Part shown: positions 6,902 through 12,762 of the stretch, one piece after another
How the letters are laid out: each line of letters opens with the position of its first letter
How positions within the stretch are numbered: position 1 is the first letter of the stretch
Assembly (NCBI GenBank): GCA_041167105.1
Contig: JBEEGX010000135.1
Span: 1 to 12,762 of the forward strand
DNA: 12,762 bases
Direction of reading: 5' to 3'
Origin: JAJPGZ01 sp041167105
Lineage (GTDB): Bacteria > Verrucomicrobiota > Verrucomicrobiia > Chthoniobacterales > UBA10450
Notes under the pieces: generated by a model
Told to the model about the DNA's origin: nothing
What the model saw: the letters and a program-made list of their open reading frames with translations, nothing else
Databases searched by the model: none
Program-made: the position numbers and the translations under genes

Positions 6902-8932
6902 ATGACCGGTTTCTTCGACGAACTGAAACGGCGAAAAGTTTATCGCGTCGCGATCGCGTACATCGTTGCGGGTTGGGCGCTGGCGCAGGGTCTGGCGCAG
7001 GTCCTGCCCGTTTTCGAAATTTCGAACTCGGTCATTCGCGTCGTCATCGCGCTATTACTAATAGGTTTTCCGGTCGCCCTGGTTCTCGCCTGGATTTTCG
7101 ACATCACGCCGCAGGGAATCAAAGCGACAGAACCGGTGCCGAGCGTAACGCCGACTCGCCGCGGCCGCCGCAATGTTTTGATTCTCCTTATCGTCGGCGT
7201 GGTGCTTTCCGCGGCCGCCGGGTTTTTCGTTTTGCCTCGCGCGGTCGCGCACAAGATCGACAAGTCGATCGCGGTGTTGCCGTTTGAAAATTTGAGCGAC
7301 GACAAAGAGAACGCCTACTTCGCCGACGGCATTCAGGACGACATCCTCACCAACTTGTCGAAGATCGGCGACCTGAAAGTAATCTCGCGGACATCGGTCA
7401 TGTCGTATCGCGGCAAGACGCCGAACATTCGCGAGATCGCCAAAACGCTGGGCGTGTCATCGATCCTCGAAGGCAGCGTGCGTCGCGAAGGCAATCGCGT
7501 GCGCGTCAATGTGCAGTTGATCAACGCGAGCAATGACGAGCACATCTGGGCGAATAATTACGATCGCGACCTGACCGACGTGTTCGCGATTCAAACCGAT
7601 CTCGCGCATCAAATCGCCGAGGCGTTGCAGGCAAAACTTTCGCCGAGCGAAAAAGAACATATCCAGCGTCGGCCGACGACGAACAATGAGGCCTATCTCG
7701 CGTTCGTGCAGGCGCACAATCTCAACGTCGGCCTCGACGATTATGCGCGCCTGCAACAAGGCGAGCAGATGTACGAGCGCGCGGTCACGCTCGATCCAAA
7801 ATTTGCGCTCGCCCTCGCGCGCTATTCGCAACTCGAGAGCTGGATTTTTCACAGCTTCGATCCGACACCGGCGCGCAAAAAGAAAGCTGTCGATCTTGCC
7901 GAGCGGGCGTTGAAGCTGGAGCCGAACCTGCCGGAAGCGCACCTCGCCCGCGGCTTCGCCTATTATTATGGCGATCGCAATTACGAAGCGGCCTTGAACG
8001 AGTTCGCAATCGCGCAGCGCGGTTTGCCTAACGAGAGCGAAGCGTATCTCGCTATCGGCGCCATCCAACGCCGGCAGGGCAAATGGCAGGAATCGACCAC
8101 GAATCTGGAGAAGGCGGCCGAACTCGATCCCAAAGCGACGTGGCCGTTGCAAAATCTCGTTTTCAATTATCAGATGCTGCGCGATCCGGCCGCGGCCGAG
8201 CGCACCATCGACAAGGCATTGCAGCTTGCGCCGAGATCGTTCGAGCTTTTGGGACTCAAGATCCAATTCGCCATCGAACAACATGGCGACTTCAGCGTTT
8301 ACGAGCGCACTCTGGCCAGCTTCGCGGCGGAGCGCGGCGCTTCGCCGACCGATTCTAGCAACAGCAATTTCAATATCTCCTACCTCGAAATCGCGCGGCT
8401 TAGCGTGCTCATGTTGCAACGAAAATTTTCGGAGGCGATTCCGCTCGCGGAGAAGATCGACGACAACGCGATCTCAGGTAAGCCCGAACTGGTTTGTCAA
8501 AAATATGGATTCCTCGGACTGGCGCGACGTTATTTGCACGACGAAGAAGGCGCGCGTCGCGATTTACTGAAAGCGAAAGAGTTCACGCAGAAAATTGTCG
8601 CGGCCACGCCGGACAACGCAGCCCGACGAATGCAACTCGCGCAGACCATGGCGTTTCTCGGTGAAAAAGATGCCGCCGTCGCCGAGGCATTGCGCGCGCA
8701 ACAGCTGTTACCCGAAAGCGTGGACGCATTCGAGGGCCCGCAGATCACGGAGCAACTGGCCGAAGTCTATTCCATTTGCGGTGATGCCGACCGCGCCATC
8801 GCGATTCTTGATGGTCTGTTCCAGCGACCGAGCGCGATCACGCCATATTTGCTCAAGCTGCAATTGGTTTGGGACCCGATCCGCAATGATCCGCGCTTTC
8901 AAGCGTTGATCGACAAGTACAGCAAAGCCTGA
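6902..8932 (+). CDS. Membrane-anchored TolB-like / tetratricopeptide-repeat protein
   Basis: A 676-residue protein. The opening MTGFFDELKRRKVYRVAIAYIV (first 22 residues) is typical of a large bacterial family in which a short juxtamembrane motif is followed by membrane helices, here about 14-34, 44-66 and 91-112. Residues about 120-250 form a TolB-like/FlgO-like domain (KSIAVLPFENLSDDKENAYFADG at its start, LKVISRTSVMSYRG, LGVSSILEGSVRREGNRVRVNVQLI, HIWANNYDRDL). From about 258 to the end come TPR-like helical repeats with the usual spacing (ALTLDP/LEPNLPEAHLARGFAYY, LPNESEAYLAIGAIQRRQGKWQES, AELDPKATWPL). Related proteins often carry an N-terminal adenylate cyclase or winged-helix domain; none is present. 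The role is probably as a protein-binding scaffold; the partner is unknown. Start ATG 6902 follows a weak ribosome site. Confidence 0.85.
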   Translation: MTGFFDELKRRKVYRVAIAYIVAGWALAQGLAQVLPVFEISNSVIRVVIALLLIGFPVALVLAWIFDITPQGIKATEPVPSVTPTRRGRRNVLILLIVGVVLSAAAGFFVLPRAVAHKIDKSIAVLPFENLSDDKENAYFADGIQDDILTNLSKIGDLKVISRTSVMSYRGKTPNIREIAKTLGVSSILEGSVRREGNRVRVNVQLINASNDEHIWANNYDRDLTDVFAIQTDLAHQIAEALQAKLSPSEKEHIQRRPTTNNEAYLAFVQAHNLNVGLDDYARLQQGEQMYERAVTLDPKFALALARYSQLESWIFHSFDPTPARKKKAVDLAERALKLEPNLPEAHLARGFAYYYGDRNYEAALNEFAIAQRGLPNESEAYLAIGAIQRRQGKWQESTTNLEKAAELDPKATWPLQNLVFNYQMLRDPAAAERTIDKALQLAPRSFELLGLKIQFAIEQHGDFSVYERTLASFAAERGASPTDSSNSNFNISYLEIARLSVLMLQRKFSEAIPLAEKIDDNAISGKPELVCQKYGFLGLARRYLHDEEGARRDLLKAKEFTQKIVAATPDNAARRMQLAQTMAFLGEKDAAVAEALRAQQLLPESVDAFEGPQITEQLAEVYSICGDADRAIAILDGLFQRPSAITPYLLKLQLVWDPIRNDPRFQALIDKYSKA

Positions 8933-8959
8933 GCGGACACGCGCACTTTCGTCGCACGA

Positions 8960-8980
8960 CACGATTCAGACTGAGTCGTG
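8960..8980 (+). other. Hairpin covering the GTG start of the esterase gene
   Basis: CACGATTCAG (8960-8969) and CTGAGTCGTG (8971-8980) are complementary in RNA over 10 positions, with one G-U pair and a 1-nt centre (so a few central bases must stay open). The last three bases of the right arm are the GTG start codon at 8978. It may act as a translation brake or as a weak terminator of the TPR gene; no T-run follows. Confidence 0.4.
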
Positions 8981-10657
8981 AGAATTCCCAAAGTTAATTG
9001 TCGATCTTTCATCGTCGCGTTGTCGATCTTCGCGGCGCCATTCCTTCCTGCGCAGTCCGTTCCCGGTCCGCCGGCGAATGTTACGTTTGATGTCACACTG
9101 CCGCCGGACACGCCGGACACCGACACCATTTACGTCGCGGGCGATTTCCAAGGCTGGGACCCGGGCGCGAGTCCGCTCACGCGCAATGGGCTGCACGCGA
9201 CCGGCACATTCACCATCAGCCAACTCACGATCGAGTACAAATTCACGCGCGGCTCGTGGGACAAAGGTGAAAAGGCGGCCGATTGCAGCGAGATTTCAAA
9301 TCGCCAGGCCAACGTGCAGGACGGCGAAACGCTCAGCGATACCGTCGGCGGTTGGGCGGACATTTGCGGTACCGGCGGCGCGTCGCCGATCGACTCGCGT
9401 GCGCAGAAGATCGACATCAATAGCACCTCGTTAGGCGTGCCGAAGAGTTTTTACGTTTACCTGCCGCCCGGCTATGATGCGCAATCGAATCATCGCTTTC
9501 CGGTTGTTTATCTTTTCCGCGGTCACGAATCGGAATGGGTAAATAAGAATCAGGATTCCACCCGCGGCGGTCGGGATGTCATCGACGTCTACGAAGACCT
9601 TCTTACTGCGGGCCAGGTCGGGCCGATGATTTTCGTCTTCCCGGGCATCAGCAGCGATGACGATTCCGTTTCCGGAATGCTGACGAATTTTCTCGCGCCG
9701 CAATTGACGACCGCGCCCGGCATCGGCACCGGCGCGTTTCACGATTACTTCGTCAACGAAATCATTCCGTACATCGACAATCACTACCGCACCATCGCGG
9801 GCCGCGACGGGCGCGGCGTCGATGGCTTTTCGTTAGGCGGCTTCATGAGCGCGAAAATCGCGGCGCAACATCCCGAGCTCTTCAGCACCGCCGGCATGTT
9901 CGACGGCACGCACTTTTACGCGAACGTCGATTGCAGTCAGGTCGACACCGTGCGCGACACCACGTTTTCGAATGCGATGTTCGATCCGGTTTTCGGAAAT
10001 CCACGCGATGCAAGTTACGCCGCGCTCAACAACGGGCCGACGCTCGTCTGCAACGCCACGCCCGAAGCGATGCAGAGCATCCACTGGTTCGTGCAATACG
10101 GCGCGGTCACGTCTGAGCCTAACGACGCCAATTATTTTCGCGGCGATCATTTGATGCAGAAGCTGCAGGAAAAAGGTGTGACCAATGAAATTTCGCCGGC
10201 CGTGCTGGCAGGCGGACATCATTGGGCGACAGCGGATGAGCACATGCGGCAGACATTGCCGCTGCATTGGAGCGCCCTCGGTCAGGCCACATATCCGAAA
10301 CCCGATCTCGTCATCACCAATCTCGCGGTCTCTCCAAAAACGAAACGCAAACCGGTTTCGCTCACGGCGAAGATCGCAAACATCGGCGCGGACGCCGCGA
10401 GTGGTGTGACCGTTCGGTTTTACGACAATCAAATCGGCCTCGGCGATTTCACCGCGCCGATCAATGTGCCGGCAGGTTCGTCCGCGAGCGTGACGATGCC
10501 CTGGCCCGATAAACCGGAGAAAGGGCAACATCTCATCGGCGCATTGGTCGATCTCAACAACACGGTCGAGGAAGAGAACGAACAAAATAATTGGGCGCGG
10601 CGCACCGTCACGTTCAAAGGCGGCAAAGTCAGCAACGGCGCGCTGCAACATCCCTGA
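8978..10657 (+). CDS. Secreted putative esterase with starch-binding-like and CARDB domains
   Basis: A 559-residue exported protein. The GTG start gives a signal peptide (MRIPKVNCRSFIVALSIFAA, cleavage near PAQS, about 27). Residues about 34-110 resemble a CBM20/CBM48-like beta-sandwich (TIYVAGDFQGWDPG, YKFTRGSWDKGEKA). Residues about 145-435 are an alpha/beta hydrolase of the Fes/EstD 'putative esterase' type: FYVYLPPGYD (158-167), VVYLFRGHESEW (176-187), the nucleophile elbow GFSLGG (283-288, Ser285) and a late GGHHW (412-416) supplying the likely catalytic His. Residues about 441-545 are a CARDB-type Ig-like domain (PDLVITNLAVSP, VDLNNTVEEENEQNN). Such enzymes act outside the cytoplasm on carbohydrate esters; the substrate is not visible. 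Two TGTCGATCTT copies, 22 bp apart, lie in the signal peptide codons. Confidence 0.87.
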   Translation: MRIPKVNCRSFIVALSIFAAPFLPAQSVPGPPANVTFDVTLPPDTPDTDTIYVAGDFQGWDPGASPLTRNGLHATGTFTISQLTIEYKFTRGSWDKGEKAADCSEISNRQANVQDGETLSDTVGGWADICGTGGASPIDSRAQKIDINSTSLGVPKSFYVYLPPGYDAQSNHRFPVVYLFRGHESEWVNKNQDSTRGGRDVIDVYEDLLTAGQVGPMIFVFPGISSDDDSVSGMLTNFLAPQLTTAPGIGTGAFHDYFVNEIIPYIDNHYRTIAGRDGRGVDGFSLGGFMSAKIAAQHPELFSTAGMFDGTHFYANVDCSQVDTVRDTTFSNAMFDPVFGNPRDASYAALNNGPTLVCNATPEAMQSIHWFVQYGAVTSEPNDANYFRGDHLMQKLQEKGVTNEISPAVLAGGHHWATADEHMRQTLPLHWSALGQATYPKPDLVITNLAVSPKTKRKPVSLTAKIANIGADAASGVTVRFYDNQIGLGDFTAPINVPAGSSASVTMPWPDKPEKGQHLIGALVDLNNTVEEENEQNNWARRTVTFKGGKVSNGALQHP

Positions 10658-10661
10658 GTTT

Positions 10662-10678
10662 CGTTCGCGCGGCGAACG
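10662..10678 (+). terminator. Possible hairpin terminator after the esterase gene
   Basis: A perfect 7-bp stem CGTTCGC/GCGAACG with a 3-nt GCG loop, extended by a G-U and a U-A pair in RNA, in the 34-nt gap before the next gene. There is no T-run, so it is at best a weak or factor-dependent terminator, or a processing or stabilising stem. Confidence 0.35.
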
Positions 10679-10691
10679 GATACACTGCGCG

Positions 10692-11429
10692 ATGCGTTTG
10701 CTCATCGTATTTTTGCTCGCGACGCAGAGCGCGTTCGCCGAGTGGCGCGTGAATGCATTGCGCGACGAAGGCGACCTCGTCACGCATCGACATGTCGATC
10801 TTGCCGACAGCGACAGCGGCGAACATGCGATTGTCGATCTTGCAATTTTCTCTGCGAAATCGTGCAAGCTGCGCGTGATTGATAATGTCGATGGCGAAAG
10901 CAACCTCGCTAATGCAATGCGTCGCTCAAATTGTCTCGCCGGGATTACTGGCGGCTACTTCGATCCAAATTTCGCGCCGCTCGGTTTACGCATCGTCGAC
11001 AGCAAGATGACATCGCGATTAACGCGCGGTCGATTGATGAGCGGCGTGCTCGCGTCGAATGGCGCAGCGCAACTTTTCCGCGTCGCCGAATTTCCGGCGC
11101 GACGAAAATGGAATGCGGCGATCGAGTGCGGACCGTTCCTTGTCGATCTTGCAAAGCCAGTGCGCGGTCTGGAAGCGACCCGTGCCGCCCGGCGAACATT
11201 CGCGGCCATTGCCGGCGATCGAGCCGCCCTCGGCGTTTCTTCCGATGTGACGCTGGCGGAAGCGGCAAAAATTCTGGCGACGCAATTGGGCGATTTCAAA
11301 ATTCAACGCGCTTTGAATTTTGACGGCGGATCGTCGAGCGCATTCTGGTGCAAACGCGCAACGGGAAGCGCGTTTTCGATTGGCGAAGAAAAGACCGTGC
11401 GCGATTTTGTTGGAGTCACGGCGCGATGA
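10692..11429 (+). CDS. Phosphodiester glycosidase (NAGPA)-domain secreted protein
   Basis: A 245-residue protein with an N-terminal signal peptide (MRLLIVFLLATQSAFA, cleavage before EW, about residue 16). The rest matches the NAGPA/DUF2233 fold by its two landmark segments: ITGGYFDPNF (85-94) and LNFDGGSSSAFW (208-219). Family members include the human enzyme that uncovers mannose-6-phosphate and bacterial periplasmic proteins acting on phosphodiester-linked N-acetylglucosamine; the substrate here cannot be told. Three full copies of TGTCGATCTTGC (10793, 10832, 11141) all read in frame as VDLA. The ATG 10692 start is the only one that gives a signal peptide. The stop overlaps the next gene by ATGA (11426-11429), so the two are co-translated. 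Confidence 0.85.
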   Translation: MRLLIVFLLATQSAFAEWRVNALRDEGDLVTHRHVDLADSDSGEHAIVDLAIFSAKSCKLRVIDNVDGESNLANAMRRSNCLAGITGGYFDPNFAPLGLRIVDSKMTSRLTRGRLMSGVLASNGAAQLFRVAEFPARRKWNAAIECGPFLVDLAKPVRGLEATRAARRTFAAIAGDRAALGVSSDVTLAEAAKILATQLGDFKIQRALNFDGGSSSAFWCKRATGSAFSIGEEKTVRDFVGVTAR

Positions 11430-12190
11430 GAACATTCGGCGGTTTCAGACGCCTCGAAGAATTTTTCTACGGTGAAATTGTCGGCGACGAGATTCGCATT
11501 TTAAAGCGGGCGTACTGGATCGACATCGAACCGACGGGCGAAACGTTGAAGCTGGCAGATGTAGATGTCGATCTTGCGGTGGCGCCGTCGAAGTTGATCG
11601 CGGTCGGTTTGAACTACGCCGAGCACATCGCGGAGATGAAACGCGCGACTATTGGCACGCCGCTCATCTGGTTCAAAGCGCCGAGCTCATTGCTCGCGCA
11701 CAACGGCACGATCGAGATCGCGTTTCCCGAGCACCAAACCGATTTCGAAACGGAGCTCGCGGTCGTGATCGGCAAACGCGCGAAGAATGTCGCGAAAGAA
11801 AACGCGCTTGATCATGTGTTCGGTTACAGCATCGGGCTCGATGTGAGCGACCGCGATTTGCAGAAATCGGAGAAACAATTTTCGCGCTGCAAATCGTTCG
11901 ACACATACACGCCCTTCGGGCCGTTCGTGTATGCCGATGTCGATCTTGCCGATGTGCCGATCGAATTACGGCAGAACGGCGAAGTGCGGCAGCGCGCGCG
12001 CACGAGTGAGATGATTTATTCCGTGGCCGATATTATCGCCTTCGCGAGTGAATCGCTCACATTGTTACCCGGCGACGTGATTTTGACGGGAACGCCTTCG
12101 GGGGTGGGACCAATCAAGGCTGGAGACGAGCTGGAAGCGCGCATCGGCGACTGGCCGGCGCTGCGAAATTACGTCGCGAACGCGAAATGA
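11426..12190 (+). CDS. Fumarylacetoacetate hydrolase-family enzyme
   Basis: A 254-residue cytosolic enzyme of the FAH/HpcE superfamily. Landmarks are PSKLIAVGLNYAEHIAEM (54-71), FKAPSSLLAHNG (83-94), HQTDFETELAVVIG (103-116, metal ligands E108 and E110), GLDVSDRDLQ (137-146, ligand D139; the family usually has NDVSARDLQ), RCKSFDTYTPFGPFV (154-168) and LTGTPSGVG (220-228). Such enzymes use Mg2+ or Mn2+ to cleave C-C bonds, tautomerise or decarboxylate acylpyruvate-like acids; which of these applies is not visible. The frame is open upstream to 11348, but ATG 11426 is preferred because it lies in the ATGA overlap, has GGAG at 11412-11415 and gives the family's normal N-terminus. Two TGTCGATCTTGC copies (11566, 11938) both encode VDLA. 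Confidence 0.92.
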   Translation: MRTFGGFRRLEEFFYGEIVGDEIRILKRAYWIDIEPTGETLKLADVDVDLAVAPSKLIAVGLNYAEHIAEMKRATIGTPLIWFKAPSSLLAHNGTIEIAFPEHQTDFETELAVVIGKRAKNVAKENALDHVFGYSIGLDVSDRDLQKSEKQFSRCKSFDTYTPFGPFVYADVDLADVPIELRQNGEVRQRARTSEMIYSVADIIAFASESLTLLPGDVILTGTPSGVGPIKAGDELEARIGDWPALRNYVANAK

Positions 12191-12192
12191 AA

Positions 12193-12218
12193 TGTCGATC
12201 TTTGTCGATGTCGATCTT
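12193..12218 (+). repeat. Tandem TGTCGATCTT copies after the FAH gene
   Basis: Two exact cores (12193-12202 and 12209-12218) start 16 bp apart, with a partial TGTCGAT (12203-12209) between them. The second is a full ATGTCGATCTTGC. They begin 2 nt after the FAH stop, so this is non-coding tandem amplification of the word. Confidence 0.85.
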
Positions 12219-12402
12219 GCGGCGTCAGGAAAATTCGTAGGTTACTTACATCCCGCGAGAGGACTTAATTCGAACTAGATACGCAGCTTCAATGAAGTCG
12301 CAGCTTTACACCCAGTGAAAAGTTTTGGCTGGACTGCGTCCAAACTCCTTTGGGATAAAGACAAGTCACAGCAATCGAGATCGTAACAAACCTAGCCGTC
12401 CT
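12219..12402. other. Non-coding leader/promoter region with small hairpins
   Basis: A stretch with lower GC than its surroundings and no open gene. It holds an 8-bp direct repeat CGCAGCTT (12283-12290 and 12299-12306). A stem CTTTACAC/GTGAAAAG (12304-12311 with 12315-12322, one mismatch) is followed by TGGAC/GTCCA (12330-12334 with 12338-12342, with TTGG/CCAA as an alternative pairing) and then CTTT/AAAG (12348-12351 with 12357-12360). A run of small stems ending 42 nt before a start codon suggests a structured 5' leader or overlapping operators. No known riboswitch is recognised. No convincing -35/-10 pair is seen; TTACTT (12242-12247) with TTAATT 17 bp later is weak. Confidence 0.3.
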
Positions 12403-12762
12403 ATGAAAACATTACTCACTCTTTGTCTCACTTTCGTCGCGTTCGGCGCATTCGCGCAGAATCGTCCCGGACAAGCACCTCCGCCGCCTCCGCCAAATGC
12501 GCCGGCACCGGCCGCGCAAAATCCTGCGCCTCCCGCTGCTCCAGGCGCGCCAACCAATCCGGCGATGCCGGCGGCGCAGAATCCGGCCGCGCCGCAACCT
12601 CCGGGTGGAATGCCGCCTGCGCCTGGCGCGCCGGGAATTTCACCGGCTGCAGCAGCCGGTGCGGCGACCACGACAACGGGTTCGCCAGCTCCGGGAACCA
12701 GCGTCGCCGCAACACTAAGCGCGTCGCCGGCAGCATCAGCGGCTCCCAGCGGACACCTTTAC
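12403..12762 (+). CDS. Secreted Pro/Ala-rich protein, N-terminal part (3' end missing)
   Basis: The frame is open from ATG 12403 to the end of the window, 120 codons, with no stop. MKTLLTLCLTFVAFGAFA is a clear signal peptide with cleavage near residue 18 before QN. The remainder visible is low-complexity: a polyproline run (PPPPPP, about 26-31), then repeats of the type PAAQNPA and PGAP, then Ala/Thr/Ser-rich sequence (AATTTTGSPAPG). This looks like a flexible linker or cell-wall-spanning segment in front of a folded domain that lies outside the window. Function cannot be stated. No Shine-Dalgarno is evident. The low-complexity reading frame on the opposite strand here is a shadow of this composition. 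Confidence 0.7.
   Translation, partial: MKTLLTLCLTFVAFGAFAQNRPGQAPPPPPPNAPAPAAQNPAPPAAPGAPTNPAMPAAQNPAAPQPPGGMPPAPGAPGISPAAAAGAATTTTGSPAPGTSVAATLSASPAASAAPSGHLY

Noticed and set aside
7457..8419. Minus-strand open frame of 320 codons opposite the TPR gene
   Set aside because: Shadow of the TPR coding frame; no domain, start signal or promoter.
9833..10903. Long minus-strand open frame of 356 codons opposite the esterase
   Set aside because: Composition shadow of a GC-rich gene: Arg/His-rich, no recognisable domain, and opposite a clear secreted esterase.
12366..12671. Gly/Ala-rich minus-strand open frame at the right end
   Set aside because: It is the complement of the Pro/Ala-rich secreted protein, which has a proper signal peptide.

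Overview
The window is about 12.8 kb of GC-rich bacterial chromosome, densely coding, with no rRNA, tRNA, transposase or CRISPR array visible. The protein families and the intergenic double-hairpin repeat suggest a soil-type Verrucomicrobiota (Chthoniobacterales-like) or, less likely, an Acidobacteriota. This placement is inference, because there is no marker rRNA.

Layout, left to right. (1) 1-588: 3' end of a protein with two tandem alpha/beta-barrel-like repeats. (2) 589-670: a REP-like double hairpin. (3) 671-2423: a tight rightward cluster of a SET-domain methyltransferase, a small lipoprotein, a small two-helix membrane protein and a secreted protein, joined by two ATGA overlaps. (4) 2477-3205: a TerC-family membrane protein. 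(5) 3220-5860, leftward: ahcY and metK, 4 nt apart. (6) 5861-5922: a 62-nt divergent control region with a perfect 10+4+10 inverted repeat. (7) 5923-6855, rightward: an ArsR-type HTH fused to a SAM-methyltransferase fold. (8) 6902-8932: a membrane-anchored TolB-like/TPR protein. (9) 8978-10657: a secreted esterase with an N-terminal starch-binding-like domain and a C-terminal CARDB domain. (10) 10692-12190: a NAGPA-type phosphodiester glycosidase and a fumarylacetoacetate hydrolase-family enzyme, overlapping by ATGA. (11) 12191-12402: a non-coding region with tandem motif copies and small hairpins. (12) 12403-end: the N-terminus of a secreted Pro/Ala-rich protein.

The most coherent functional unit is the SAM cycle module. 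MetK makes S-adenosylmethionine, AhcY clears S-adenosylhomocysteine, and the divergent ArsR-methyltransferase fusion looks like a SahR-type sensor acting on the palindrome between them.

The most striking signal cuts across genes: the 12-mer TGTCGATCTTGC occurs 12 times (11 on the + strand, 1 on the -) and its 10-base core TGTCGATCTT 24 times (19 and 5). It lies in different reading frames, in genes on both strands and between genes. That implies selection or spread at the DNA level, as for uptake sequences, Chi/KOPS-like polarity signals or HIP1-like iterated words. A weaker second word, GTTAGGC, occurs 10 times (5 per strand).
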